Assembly: GCF_049306965.1 (NCBI RefSeq) | Contig: NC_133190.1 | Span: 44,722,501 to 44,786,500 of the forward strand | Source: Danio rerio | Lineage: Eukaryota > Chordata > Actinopteri > Cypriniformes > Danionidae | Reading direction: 5' to 3' | Length of the DNA: 64,000 nucleotides | Shown here: positions 23,781 through 36,002 of the stretch, one piece after another | How the letters are laid out: each line of letters starts with the position of its first letter | Position numbering within the stretch: position 1 is the stretch's first letter | Position numbers and translations under genes: made by a program | Notes under the pieces: model-generated | The model's input: the letters and a program-made list of their open reading frames with translations, nothing else | Told to the model about the DNA's origin: nothing | The model's database searches: none

Positions 23781-23973
23781 ATGAATCTTAAAAACTATGT
23801 TGTTTTAATACAACAATAAGCAGATAAAATAAACATATACTATAATCATAATTCAAAATATAAATACTTAGAAATTTTAGAGAAAATAATTTTATTATTA
23901 TTACTATGCATGTATTTATATATAAAAATGCATATTAATATAACTGAAATTATTCCGTGGTTTAAGTTATGAT

Positions 23974-24595
23974 ATTGTCACACTGTTCAAAGAAGACGTG
24001 GAGACCCAAATGCAAGCGACAATATTTATTAAACTAGGTGGGACACAGAACAAAGAGAAGCTGGCTGGCTGGAAGTAAGGTGTTCACAAGAAGAAGATGA
24101 AGGGGTAAATAGTTCTCCGTCTGCAGGGCGAACAATGTTCATCGGGGAGATCTCAATCTCCGTCAACAGAGCGAATCAACAGTTCATCGGGGAGAACTTC
24201 AATCTCCGTCAACAGAGCGAATCTAAAGTTCATCGGAGAAAACTTCAACCAGCGAACAACCAGCGAACTCAACGAGGAGAGCCTGACAAAGACACAGAGA
24301 CAAGTGAGGATAACGAACTGACAAGGTGAGACAGGAACGCTGAACATTTATAGCCACAGTAATGCGCTACACCTGGAGCGCAATAATCAGCTGAGCGGTG
24401 CTAGGCGACCGATGACCATGATCATGTGACCGCCCAGCTGATGACATGAACACAACAACAACACTGACAGCCACGCGACTCTCACACAAACACAGAGACA
24501 AGCGCACACACACCGCAAACCCAAATAAACAATTCACACCACGCAGACACATCATAGAAGAGCAGATAGATCCACAACCGTGACAGATATAATCA
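23974..24595. repeat. Unassigned repeat with internal 45-47 bp units
   Basis: Starts near gtcacactgttcaaagaaga and ends near caaccgtgacag, weak inverted ends. gacccaaatgcaagcgacaa is a start typical of some fish dispersed elements. Inside, gttcatcgg recurs at 24137, 24182 and 24229 with aatctccgtcaacagagcg between the copies. No coding domain. Family unknown. Confidence 0.4.
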
Positions 24596-25135
24596 AAGTG
24601 CTCAAATATAGCAGAAAGCAAAAGCGAGCTGTTGTAACGGAGGCCGGCCAGTAGGTGCTGTGGCGCCTGTTTACTGGCTTAAAAAACAGACCTATTAAGA
24701 AATTTATCCTACTCAGTGTGGGAAAAAGCTGAGTAAAATCTGAAGTTTTGTTGCACATTTTGTTATGACCCTTAACCTAACATCACTTGTTGCAAAACCT
24801 TAAGTTCTGTTTTGTAAAAGTTGGTTGAGTTTCAATAATTTAGCATTTTTTTCATATCTTCTAGTGTTACTTTAAGAGGAAATGCACAGAGAATATCAAT
24901 CATATGATATTATCGCTTATCATAGGTCTGCAAAGTCTACATTATAAATACATACTTGCAATTAACACAAATTAATAAAATAAAATGATTTTATTAAGCA
25001 CAGAAGGGGTGTTCAGGAATAATAATTCAATGAAGTGTGTGTTTGGTGAGATATTCTTATTTCATAGCCCATTGTGCTGTATAAAAGGTGTTTTGTGAAA
25101 GATACAATGTGAGCTGTGAATCAGTCATTAAGATG

Positions 25136-28100
25136 CTAGCCTTTAAGCAATGACAGAAGCATTTTCTGGAAATACAAACGCATTGATTTCCTTTTAGGCA
25201 GACAGAAAGAATCAACTATTTTTGTGTTTTTTTCCACACAGTTCTTACATTGCATCCCATTACTGCTGTCACACCGATAAAGAGGCACTTGGTCGTAAAT
25301 CATTAGCAGATCTTTTGCCATGTCCTTCCTCCATGCGTCCTTCTGCCAGATCTTTCCAAAGACAAACACATTCATTGCATCTTTACGGATATTTTTCCAG
25401 TTTGCAAGGCCAGCCAAAATGTTGTCAGTGCTCTGAATGCACTTCGTCACACAAGGTGAGTTGTACGAGTAGAAAACTACACAGCTATTCGGATCTGCCT
25501 TTGCTAGAAGTTTATCCATGGGAGAATTACTGAGAGGATAGAGCAGAATATGCTCAGCATGCTCTTTGGGTTTTTGTGTAGGCCGTGCAGCAATGACATT
25601 TTGTGAATTTGTACAGAGAACACATGTCTGTCCATTAGTGAGAAGGTCTTTCACATGTGCTGCTTCTTCTGTGCTGAATACAGTCTGGATGTCAGATTGT
25701 TCATCTGTGCATAGAGCCTGTGGCACAACAATCGCTATTGCGTACTGAACATCAGGCTTGGTCTTTGGCTGGACACTGGAAAACATCAAACAGCATAAAA
25801 TTATCATTATTTTCACGGCATTTTAATAATAGTGAGGTTCTATTATTAATGCATCAACTAATTTGAACAATGAGCAATGCCTTTCTTAATGCGTTTATTG
25901 GGATTTGTTCAAATTAATTTATGTTAGTACAGGTAAATAATGTTGTAGTAATGCTGGATATTGGTCTTGTTATCAGGAGGAAGGAGACGGAGAACCGACG
26001 AATCTTTAGATTTCTAATTTATTGATTTTCTAAACAAAAACAACATAACTGTCCAGGGGTCCGTTCTTTGTACGTGGATTACTCAGTTAGCTGGATTTGG
26101 ATGTTGACGATTTGACATGATCCAGGATCGTTTCGTTCTTCAAAGCTGATCCGAGAGTTGTTGTCATAGCAACAGTTCTGCTAGGTCAAACCTGATCAGG
26201 AGCAGGTTCAATTCATATAAACAGGATTAGATCGGGTCAGTTCAAGCAAACATAATACAGAAAGTATGTACCGAATTCTGATATTTCTTACAGTAGTAGT
26301 TATATACACTTGGGAAAATGGTACATATTTTTTAACTATATATATATAAAGTTATAGTCATTAATAAAATAAATAAAGTTTTACATATTAATAAAACTTA
26401 TGCAATCTGCACCCCCGAAATGAAAGTACAAAGACTACCATCTGGTGCAAAGAGAAAACTTATTGATATGAACTTTTTAGATCACTTAAGTACAAATTGT
26501 GTATAATAGAAATGCACAATATGTGACTTTTTTTTTAAAGCAATAATACATTTATGCAGTCATAAACATATTTTGATAGTTAATATGCAGTGATTTGATG
26601 CTTCACAAAAGTTGCAGACACCTTTACCAATATGAAAACGCTTTTTTTTTAAACAACCAGTTATTCTTTACACCGATTAAAAAACGACTACTATAAAAAA
26701 GAAAATATTTTCTAAATGTGGAACTAAATATATTGATTTGCATTGAAATACATGATAAATACTCTTGACACATGAAAGTGTAAAGCCTGCAGCTCACAAC
26801 ACATGTGGAAGGTTATTGCGTGTCATATTAAACAAGTCGTGTACTGCTAATTTGATGTAATTTTGCTCACATGGATAATTGAATATTAATCAGATGATGT
26901 CATTACGCTGCTGTGCCGTCAGCCAATCGTTGCATTGCTGATCATGATTTCGAGAATCGATAGATCTGTCCTTCACAACACATGCAGCGATCTCAGATCA
27001 GTTTATCCAGACATTCTAATCTGATTCGCGAACTCGTTTGAAGAACCAAATTAGCGAGAGATCAGTTATCAAGATTAAAAGATCCGGGATCTGCCAAATA
27101 ATCTTAGATCATTTAAGCGAGGTACGAAGAACGGACCCCAGGGGTCCGTTCTTCGTACGTGGATTACTCAGTTAGCTGGATTTGGATATTGACGATTTGA
27201 CACGATCCAGGATCGTTTCGTTCTTCAAAGCTGATCCGAGAGTTGTTGTCATGGCAACAGATCTGCTAGGTCAAACCTGATTGGGAGCAGGTTCAAATCA
27301 TATAAACAGGATTAGATCGGCTCAGTTCAAGCAAAGATAATACAGAAAGTATGTACCGAGTTCTGATATTTTCTTACAGTAAAAGTTATATACACTTGGG
27401 AAAATAGTAGTTTTTAACTATATATATAAAGTTATAGTCATTAATAAAATAAATAAAGTTTTACATATTAATAAAACGTATGCAATCTGCACCCTCGAAA
27501 TGAAAGTGCAAAGACTGCCATCTGGTGGTGCAAAGAGAAAACTTATTGATTTGAACTTTTTAGATCGCTTTAGTACAAATTGTGTATAATAGAAATGCAA
27601 AATATGTGACTTTTTAAAAGCAATAATACATTTATGCAATCATAAACATGTTTTGATAGTTAATATGACGGTGATTTGATGCTTCACAAAAGTTGCAGAC
27701 GCCTTTACCAATATGAAAATGCTTTTGTAAACAACCAGTTATTCTTTACACCGATTAAAAAGCCTTCTATAATAAAGAAAATCTTTTCTAAATGTGGAAC
27801 TAAATATATTGATTTGCTTTGAAATACATGATGAATACTATTGACACATGAAAGTGTAAAGCTTGCAGCTCATAACAAATGTGGAAGGTTATTGCGTGTC
27901 ATATTCAACAAGCCGTTTACTGCTAATTTGACGTAATTTTGCTCACATGGATAATTGAATATTAATCAGATGATGTCATTATGCTGCTGTGCCGTCAGCC
28001 AATCGTTGCATTGCTGATCATGATTTCGAGGATCGATAGATCTGTAATTCATAACACACGCAGCGATCTCAGATCAGTTTATCAGACATTCTAATCTGAT

Positions 28101-29822
28101 TCGCGAACTTGTTTGAAGAACCAAATTATAATTTGCTATAGCGAGAGATCAGTTATCAAGATAAACATATCCAGGATCTGCCAAAACATTTTAGATAATT
28201 TAAGTGAGCTACGAAGAACAGACCCCAGGGTTCCCTTCTTCGTAAGTGGATTACTCAGTTAGCTGGATTTGGTTATTTACGATTTGACATGATCCAGGAT
28301 TGTTTCGTTCTTCGGGAGCAGGTTCAATTCATATAAACAGGATTAGATCGGCTCGGCTCAAGATAATACAGAAAGTATGTACCAAATTCTGATATTTTCT
28401 TACAGTAGTAGTTATATACACTTGGGAAAATAATAAATATTTTTTAACTGTTTATATGAAGTTATAGTTAATAATAAAATAAATAAAGTTATAGATATAT
28501 TAATAAAACTTATGCAATCTGCACCCTCGAAATGAAAGTACAAAGACTGTCACCTGGTGGTGCAAAGAGAAAACTTATTGATATGAACTTTTTAGATCGC
28601 TTTAGTACAAATTGTGTATGATTATAGAAATGCAGAATATGTGACTTTTTCTAAAAGCAATAATACATTTATGCACTCATAAACATGTTTTGACAGTTAA
28701 TATGATGGTGATTTGATGCTTCACAAAAGTTGCAGACGCCTTTACCAATATCAAAATGCTTTTTTAAACATCCAGTTATTCTTTACACCGATAAAAAAAC
28801 GGCTACTATAACAATGAAAATATATTCGAAATGTAGAATTAAATACATTGATATGCATTGAAATACATGATGAATACTCTTGACACAAGAAAGTGTAAAG
28901 CCTGCAGCTCACAACAATTGTTGGACCCCCAGGGGTCCATTCTTCGTACCTCACTTAAATGATCTAAGATGATTTGGCAGATTCTGGATCTTTTCATCTC
29001 GATAACTGATCTCTCGGTAATTTGGTTTTTCAAACAAGTTTGCGAATCAGATTAGAATGTCTGGATAAACTGATCTGAGATCGCTGCGTGATCTCTGCAA
29101 AATTCTGTATATATTTTCAGTATTAGCTTTGCTTGAACTGACCTGATCTAATCCTGTTTATATGAATTGAACCTGCTCCCAATCAGGTTTGAGCTATCAG
29201 AACTGTTGCCAGAACTGTTGGAAACCAGAGCACAACACTTTTTTTACATTGGTGAAATAAGCATATTATACCTAAACTATTTATTTATTTACTTTTTGGT
29301 ATTTATAAACTCAATAGTTTGCATAAGCATTTTGTTATTTGAATGAATTCGACTCTAAACTATGAAAAATTAAGAAGTTGACTTACTTCTCATCAAAATA
29401 TTGGATCATTTTAGCAAGGGCAGCAGGGTTCACATCACCCCGAGCATGTTGAACACACAAATGAAGCAGGAAGATGATGAAGAGACCCTTTAGTGATGCC
29501 TAAAATCAGTAAAAACATCAGTCAGACACTAAACTTTAACTAATAATGTGTACATAATCATCTGATAAATCGGATCGGGACTTGTGGAGCTGCAAATCGA
29601 TGGATTTGCTCTTCAGTGTTTGGAATTTCAGCAGTGAATATTAAACCAAATTAAACTGAACTTCAACTCTGAAAACTTTACTAGAACTTCTATATTAAGC
29701 TGCTTTGACACAATCTACATTGTAAACATGCTATATAAATAAGCATGGATTAAATTGAATTGAATAAACATGAGTGTTTTAAAACAAAAAAAAAGTGTAC
29801 TCACTGGATTGAAATTTGCCAT
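25136..29822 (-). CDS. Secreted AID/APOBEC-like deaminase, copy 1
   Basis: Three exons: 29805-29822, 29387-29499 and 25136-25775, all GT-AG with phases 0 and 2, giving 256 residues. Residues 1-27 (MANFNPASLKGLFIIFLLHL then CVQHARG) form a signal peptide, so the product enters the secretory pathway. The last exon carries the deaminase core: H-A-E (zinc His plus proton-shuttle Glu) and, about 35 residues on, CVVFYSYNSPCVTKC, the SPCxxC signature of AID/APOBEC enzymes. It ends with YRC, CKNC and a further Cys, suited to disulfides, and a basic tail longer than in the other copies. It fits the fish SNAD family (secreted novel AID/APOBEC-like deaminases), for which immune roles are proposed; substrate is unknown. 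Its second intron is swollen to 3.6 kb by transposons. The start is chosen by splice phase and the downstream TATA spacing. Confidence 0.75.
26056..27139. mobile_element. Inverted-repeat DNA element, copy A
   Basis: Begins GGGGTCCGTTCTTTGTAC and ends with the inverted GTACGAAGAACGGACCCC, an 18-bp terminal repeat with one mismatch. At 1084 bp with no transposase, it is non-autonomous. It lies in intron 2 of deaminase copy 1 and is followed after a single base by copy B. I see no clear target duplication. Superfamily not assigned, though GGG-type ends recall Harbinger/ISL2EU groups. Confidence 0.85.
27141..28226. mobile_element. Inverted-repeat DNA element, copy B
   Basis: Same family and orientation as copy A, with start GGGGTCCGTTCTTCGTAC and an end slightly diverged (acgaagaacagacccc). 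It is separated from copy A by one A and from copy C by one A, forming a head-to-tail array in the intron. Confidence 0.85.
28228..28920. mobile_element. Inverted-repeat DNA element, truncated copy C
   Basis: Starts gggttcccttcttcgtaa, lacks a stretch after the first 90 bases compared with A and B, and is cut off near cctgcagctcacaaca, where an inverted relative (copy D) begins. Confidence 0.75.
28930..29217. mobile_element. Inverted-repeat DNA element, deleted inverted copy D
   Basis: Begins aggggtccattcttcgtacc, then runs as the reverse of the A/B right end and, after a large internal deletion near tctctgcaaaattctg, as the reverse of their left part (ctgatctaatcctgtttata). It stops before the far terminus. 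Confidence 0.75.
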
Positions 29823-29917
29823 TACAGCCTGATCTTTAAAGAAGAAGCTTTGATTTACAGAGATGAAGCGCTGTTGTTTCTCTTCTGATAGTTCTGATGA
29901 TTAGCAGGAAATAAAGC

Positions 29918-29932
29918 GTTTATAAATACCTG
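29918..29932 (-). promoter_or_regulatory. TATA box of deaminase copy 1
   Basis: On the minus strand, ggTATTTATAAACGC lies about 100 bases upstream of the copy 1 ATG (29822), as in copies 2 and 3. This predicts a start near 29895. Confidence 0.5.
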
Positions 29933-30649
29933 GATGTAAGTTTATCATTTACTAATACGATTAGTATTTAACTACAGTAGAGTGAGAGGAATTTTGTGCC
30001 TCTCTATTTTGTTTGAGAGTCTGTGAACTTCCGTATCTTCCGTATTCCTTTTTAGAAACACCATGCAGATTATTCACATGTGTATATAATTATTACTTAT
30101 AAACATTTGGTTAGTTGTGGATCTTAAATGAGCATTTTCACTTACATTTCCTTATCATACTGTCCAGAATGTGACATTGAGATTATCATTAACCTAGAGC
30201 TCTCTATTTACCTTCATTTTCATTTAAATGTATACAATACAGTAAGTGTTCTCCTCTTTAACCTTGATACAACCTGATAAAAGCAGCGCCAAGGCTAATT
30301 CACATGGATTGAAGGTGTCATTGAACATTTTCAGTGTCCACAAAGATTTCATTGTGAGGACAGTTTGCTATCATGGTGTCACATTTTATAAATGGTAAAT
30401 ATGAGTTGCCTTAAGGTAAATCAGTAACGCAGATACTGTACATGATGTTTTAAATGTTTCAAGAAAGGTGCTATAGTGAATTTTATTAAACTTATTTGAC
30501 TTTTTAACAAATAGTGTAAGAAAACAGGAGAATGATGCATTATAGACATCCCAGTGGAGGTTGTGACGACTTGAATGAGCTTTGTACTCAATTCTTTACA
30601 TTTTAAAAACGTCCCAGCAAGCTACGCCTTTTTGCAGTTTTTTGTTGTC

Positions 30650-30830
30650 GCAAATCCACTAGAGGGCGCTGTGTACGCTTTTTTTTTAATCTCAAATTCT
30701 GCCATTCGCTTCTGCTGTTTTCGTGTAAACCCACAAAAGGCCGCTGTGTATGCTTTTTCATATCTCAAATTTTGCCATTCACGCCTCCTGTTCTTGCGTA
30801 AACCCACCAGAGGCTGCTGTCCTTATCAAT
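30650..30830. repeat. Degenerate ~70-bp tandem repeat
   Basis: Three units keyed by cgcaaatccactagaggg, tgtaaacccacaaaagg and cgtaaacccaccagagg, each followed by a gctgtgt or gctgt segment, near 30650, 30723 and 30793. Related single units occur near 12545 and 57635-57730. Confidence 0.6.
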
Positions 30831-31577
30831 CCTCTGCAATCTAAGGATGGGATGGTCCCAATATTTCCTCTTTCTTTTTCTTTTGTTAAGCAACGGATTA
30901 ATTATTACGCATAGGACTTGGTGTATAAGGTTTGTGTGCATCATGGGCGTTGCTAGGCCTATCTTAGAGGGTCTGTAGCCCTCTTTATTTCTACTCAGCC
31001 CCCCTTAAACTTTTGCGATTAGCTCATAAACTGTACACTAAATTATCACCTCAGTCCCCTTCACATTTGATATGAAAACAGTGGTAGAACTCGGCTCTTC
31101 TCCATCTTTTGTTTTTCATTTGATCAGCAAACCACAGCCATGGAGAGTGAGAGAACGAGGTGTGTGTTTATTGATACATTGTTTCAATATCTGCTTATTT
31201 GCAGTTCTTTGATATAGATAACCTTGTATCATCTGTATCCCAATTTCAAAGAGGAGCAGTTGGGTTTCCTCGACGTTCACCTCACCAGCATGGCTGTTTC
31301 CTCCAGTAAAAACTCTTAACGAACATTTCGCTATTTTTATTTCAAAATGAACTACCAATATAAAACACTTTCCAGTTTGTGTGGCTATAACTATAGCATA
31401 CAGTCTTGCACAGAAAGGATTAAACACAGTGACAGAAGCACTTAGAGAATGTACTCGTTATAACTGTCACTGAGTCACTGACAGAGATAGAAACATCAAG
31501 TGTTGTCTAGTATTAAAAAATACTTCTTATTTATTATTATCATTAGATCATGAAATATGTGAATTAGCCTGTTAGTT

Positions 31578-31579
<2 letters not shown>

Positions 31580-31664
<85 letters not shown>
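31580..31664. repeat. (TA)n microsatellite
   Basis: About 42 uninterrupted at units. Confidence 0.95.
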
Positions 31665-31667
<3 letters not shown>

Positions 31668-31848
31668 TCATTTAATTAGAAAAGTGGCAGTTTATTTATT
31701 TAATACATCATGTAAACAAAAAATGCACTTGAATATAGAGAGATAGAAGATTTTTACTACAGTAAACAGGTGGGCAGGTGGATTAAGCCTCTTTGGTCTC
31801 TTGTGCTCTCTTGTGTCTGTCTTTGTAATACAGTGGAATACTAGTACA

Positions 31849-32128
31849 CTCTCAGAAAAAAAGGTACAATGAGGGTACAATTTTGTTCCTAGAGGGAACA
31901 AAATATAAAATTGTACCTTTAAAGGTCCCATATTGGTCTTTAGGGTACAATTTTGTACCCAAATGGGCTATAAAGGTACAAATGTCCAGATTTAGGTTTG
32001 AAAGGTACATTTTTGTACCTTTTATAGCACATTTGGATACAAAATTGTACCGTAAAGGACCAATTTGGCACCTTTAAAGGTACAATTATATATTTTGTTT
32101 CCCTATAGGAACAAAATTGTACCCTCAG
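31849..32128. mobile_element. CACTA-like terminal element, left copy
   Basis: Starts TA-CACTCTCAGAAAAAAAGG and consists of palindromic ggtacaattttgtacc-type subterminal repeats. The outer right terminus CTGAGAGTG is missing. It matches the family at 35583-35792 and 61915-62167. CAC termini and subterminal repeats recall EnSpm/CACTA elements, though the TA next to the end would also fit other superfamilies. Confidence 0.6.
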
Positions 32129-32946
32129 CTCATGATAAGATCAAGACACTATATAAGACTAATTTAAATGTATTAATACTAAACATTAATACTAAAATAC
32201 ATCATTAAAAAATATAATAAATAAATAAATTGAATTAAATATTTTAATAATAAAAATTTTTTTCATGTATTTAAATTACATTTTTTCTCAAAATGTTAAT
32301 AATTAAATTTATAATTGAATGTAATTTTAATCATTAAAAACGTAAATACTGGTCTTTGCTTACTGTTTAAGACCCTATAGTATATGTGATGTAGAATAAG
32401 AAGTAAGAACCATGCAGTGACAGCATCTTCATACAGGTGGTGATGTTGCTGTCTCTTTAAGAATTTGGCTTGTTGAGACGTTATAGTAGTGTTTGTTACT
32501 GAGGCGGTCGGTAGAGTATGCTGGCTGTTTACACAGAACTTCGCACGCTTTTCAAAGAAAAGTCTATTTTGGAGTCCACACTTTTCAGGTAAGAATGTAT
32601 TAAAGATATATTTTCAGTGTCATTTTTACATGTGAAGCCGTGTTCTGTTAATTTTGTCTGACTCTCGGGTCTCGGCTTTCCCCGCTTTAAGTGCTCCGGA
32701 CTGCCTGGTGTATGTTGGCCTGTAGGATGGAGTTTGCTAAGATTTCTGCAGCTTATTAAAGAAGTTACTACAATGTGATATCGAAGTCACCGAGGGATAT
32801 AACGTTATAGACGGTGAGTACTATATGCGTTTAGTTTTCTCGGTGTAAAAGTTCCCTTTATCGCCTACGTTACGTATTCGCGCCTTATATCTTACGTTAC
32901 GTTACTGCTTTATTAATAAGTGTTGCCACGGCGGAATAAATCGCAA

Positions 32947-33170
32947 CCCAGATAGCAAAATACATTCGGGCCAGTTGCGGCTAAATTCTCGCCTGCCCGA
33001 GTCCGTCTGCTGTAACGTTACTCGGGCCAGATGCGGCGGAAGAAGCGAGCTAACGCTGCCGTATCCGTGCACCGGAATCGGGCCGTGAGTAATGTGCGGT
33101 GTGGCCCGGAGCTCGCGCGACTAAAGTCTTCATATACCTTGATATAAAACCTTTTGTTTTTAATACTGGA
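32947..33170. repeat. Dispersed GC-rich repeat
   Basis: The segment starting ccagatagcaaaatacattc and ending near gtggcccggagctcgcgcga is shared with 10588-10860 inside the hAT there. It lies in an intron of the gene fragment. Family unknown. Confidence 0.7.
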
Positions 33171-34117
33171 AATTTGTAATTATCGATAATGTTTTATATT
33201 TTGAGGCAATTTTCTAGCCACGGTTGACCGCTGAAATGTAATTTTAGACGGTTATATAAGTTACAAACACGTTACAAACGTGGCGTGTGTATGCTACATA
33301 TCTTCGTTTCAGTGTCTAAGTTACATTAATGTTGAGGAGTGTCCACAAACTCTCATATCCAGAATTGTTGGTGCTTTACTATTGTTTAACGTTATACTTA
33401 TGTTAATGTAGAATTATTAACATACCACAATGTATAAATCGACGTTTTAAGTTATACTTTGTTCTTTAGTGTAATAATTTGTCTCATCTGTTATGAAACT
33501 GGTACCTTGAGCTAATTTACCTATTTTATTAACATCTCAAAATAAATAAATAGTTATTGCTTTATCTTATTGCTTTTCAGAAGTTTTTGAAGTTTCCAAT
33601 TGTCTTTCAGGACAAGATTGAACAACAGAATGCAGCCTAACAGCATCAGACCAATGAAGGGATGTCATATGAAAGCATGGCTCAGTTACAAGATGTAAGT
33701 ATGTCTCATTATCTATTCCATGGTTTTAATGGCTTACATACTGTTTTAAATTTGTAGGTTTTTACTTACAAACAACAATAAATGTACACCCACATGTTTA
33801 AAATTATTTTCTAGGTTTTCATCGAAAGATGAGAGATCAACTGAAGAATGCTATGGTCCTGACTCTAAGGTACTCTTTCTAAACTTTCTCCACTTGATTA
33901 ATATTATTAAATTCTAGCTTTGTATGGATTCCTTCATATTTGTTTGTATGCCACATCTTATGTTCCAGGAATTGATTTTACAGCAGCACTTCTCATGTTG
34001 CCAGCCTTGTTAAGCGAGACACTTCAACATTTCGTTGTGCTCAGGTGCGTATGTTGTTTTTTGTTTAGTATATGCTGTAATAAATGCATTTTATAATGCT
34101 TGATATTCTTTATATTA

Positions 34118-34486
34118 GGATGACGCAGTGGGTAGTGCTGTCACCTTACAGCAAGAAGGTCGCTGGTTCGAGCCTCGGCTGGGTCAGTTGGCATTTGTGT
34201 GAGGAGTTTGCATATTCTTCCAGTGTTCGTGAGGGTTTCCTCCAAGTGCTCCGGTTTCCCCACAAGTATAAAGACATGCGCTATAGCTGAATTTGGTAAG
34301 CTTATTTGTCTGTAGTGTATAAATGTGTGGTGAATAAGTGTGTCTGGATGTTTCGTAATACTGGGTTGCAGCTAGAAGGGCATCTGCTGCATAAAACATG
34401 CTGGATAAGTTGGTGGTTCATTCCACTGTGGCGACCCCAGATTAATAAAGGGACTAAGCCGAAAAGAAATTGAATGAATGAATGAA
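34118..34486 (+). mobile_element. DANA SINE, nearly complete
   Basis: tRNA-like head with A box (cagtgggtagtgctgtcacc) and B box (gctggttcgagcctcggctg), body with gggtttcctccaagtgctcc, and tail ggactaagccgaaaagaaat followed by tgaatgaatga. Confidence 0.9.
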
Positions 34487-35582
34487 ATTTATATTAGTCT
34501 TTTAATCTGTGATACGTTTTTTTTTTTATCAGTGAATATTAATTATTTTACTTTCTATGCATGTTGATTTTCTCTTCATCAGTGATAGAGTGACTGATAT
34601 TAATGTAATTATTGCTTTGTCATTTACAGTGAATCATCTTCACCACATCCAACAGTTCAAGTACAGGATGAGGCCACCGACTGGACAACTGTGTTAACAA
34701 GACGAGTCACGGCAGTCTTCAGAGTTGATGGGATTGCGATTGGCCGGGCTAATGATGTGGACGAATATACATTTTTGACATATCCATCTTACTAGAAGAA
34801 CACCTTGATGTTTCTGCAGTGGAATGTTTTGAATGAACGGTGGACAGTGACAAGCCTCGATCTACTCCAGTTACCAGAGTGATCAACCTTGTTTTTTGTT
34901 TCTCTACATGCTCTGGGGATAATCACAATCATCAAGTTAATCCAGCACACTGCTATCATTCATGCATAAAGCAAATTTTTAAATAATTTGTGGTCCTAAT
35001 GACTTTCAAAGAACATTTTCCAGATATGAGTGCTTTACATGTCATGTTTATCAAAAGCATAAACACATATTGTGTTACAACAAATTACAACTCCACTTCA
35101 GGATGATGAGGAGTAATCTACTGATGTTGAGGAAGAGGCTACTGATGTATTCCGTTTTCTGCACTGTTGAAGCAATTTATAGAGAAAGTTTGCCTTCATT
35201 CTGAAATTCAGAGAAAATGTTGATGACAAATTATTTATTATGACTGAGTATTCTGACTAAAGACAAACACTTTGGACTTTATAAAGTGCATTACTTGATG
35301 TAGCCTGTGTAATGTGCTTATAAATCTTAAACAGTATTCTTGTGATCTTTGTGTTAAGTGTAGATTATTTAGTTTTTATTTGTTTTCTAAATTGTTCTTT
35401 TTACTGTTTTACATGTCTGCTTTATACTTGCTGTGTAATTTTATTTCTTTACACATTCAGTTGTGAGTTGTAATGAAATATTTCTACATTAATAAATAAA
35501 AATGGACATCTGTGAACCAAAATATTTTATTTAATTATTTGTGCATGCAGTCACCAAAGGATCAAAATGCCTGGGTCAGTAC

Positions 35583-35792
35583 CCTGAAAATACTATATAA
35601 TAAAAAAAGGTACATTTTTGTACCTTCAGTGTCTAGGGTACAAAATTGTCCCTTAAAGGGTACAAATGTAGAAGGTACAATTTTGTACCTTTAAAATGAG
35701 GTACAAATTTGTACCCTTAAGGGTACCACCCCAGTGACGGGCCATTTGTACCCTAAAAGGTACAATTTTGTACCTTTTTTTCTGAGAGTGTA
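35583..35792. mobile_element. CACTA-like terminal element, right copy
   Basis: Palindromic ggtacaattttgtacc-type repeats ending tttttttctgagagtg-TA. The segment accccagtgacgggcc matches the element at 61915-62167. The inner terminus is missing or degenerate, so it mirrors the left copy at 31849. Confidence 0.6.
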
Positions 35793-36002
35793 TGCAACCC
35801 ATATTAAACAAACATACAAACATTTTGAAGAGTATTACTATTAAATTACTACTTATAAATGTAATATTAGGCTGCGTGTGTGTGTGTGTGTGAATTTTTT
35901 TAGGAGAAAAAAAATGAGGAGCTGAGCCCCCCTAAAATGAAAATCCTCAGATATTTATACAAAAAGAAAAGCTACATTTCAGGCTTCAGTGTACAAAAAC
36001 CT

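Larger units (their letters stand above)
21151..25135. other. Intergenic region between epha4 promoter and deaminase copy 1
   Basis: It holds a (TA)n array, the candidate regulatory block at 22440-22920, a decayed Tc1 transposon and an unassigned repeat. The stretch 24620-25130 holds nothing recognisable apart from A/T-rich sequence with aataaa-type signals on the minus strand (about 24990-25000) that may serve copy 1. Confidence 0.6.
29940..31845. other. Spacer between deaminase copy 1 and the CACTCTCAG elements
   Basis: No gene seen. It includes a degenerate tandem repeat at 30650-30830 and a (TA)n array at 31580-31664. The rest is AT-rich sequence, some of it resembling dispersed repeats found elsewhere in the window (for example ccactagagggcgctgtg, compare 12552 and 57637). 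Confidence 0.5.
32450..35518 (+). pseudogene. Spliced gene fragment, family not identified, probably decayed
   Basis: A series of good splice signals on the plus strand outlines a transcription unit: CpG-rich first exon ending 32588 (cttttcag|gtaag), then 32752-32813, 33611-33694, 33815-33869, 33969-34044, and a last exon from 34630 to a polyA signal aataaa at 35491. The last two exons join in one frame (IDFTAALLMLPALLSETLQH near 33971-34030, then ESSSPHPTVQVQDEATDWTT and VFRVDGIAIGRANDVDEY) and stop at about 34795. Exons at 33815 and 33969 do not join in phase, so the frame is broken or an isoform is missed. The sequence recalls the C-terminal part of a large uncharacterised fish protein family, but I cannot name it. 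A DANA SINE sits in the last intron, and CACTCTCAG ends flank the whole unit. Confidence 0.4.

Noticed and set aside
25222-25748. Plus-strand frames over deaminase copy 1
   Set aside because: They are antisense shadows of the real last exon.
27418-27639. Similar minus-strand frames at 27418-27639 and 53680-53895
   Set aside because: They are paralogous frames within the non-autonomous inverted-repeat element and are not kept open in its other copies.
32947-33170. CpG island promoter
   Set aside because: The GC-rich segment is a dispersed repeat shared with 10588-10860.
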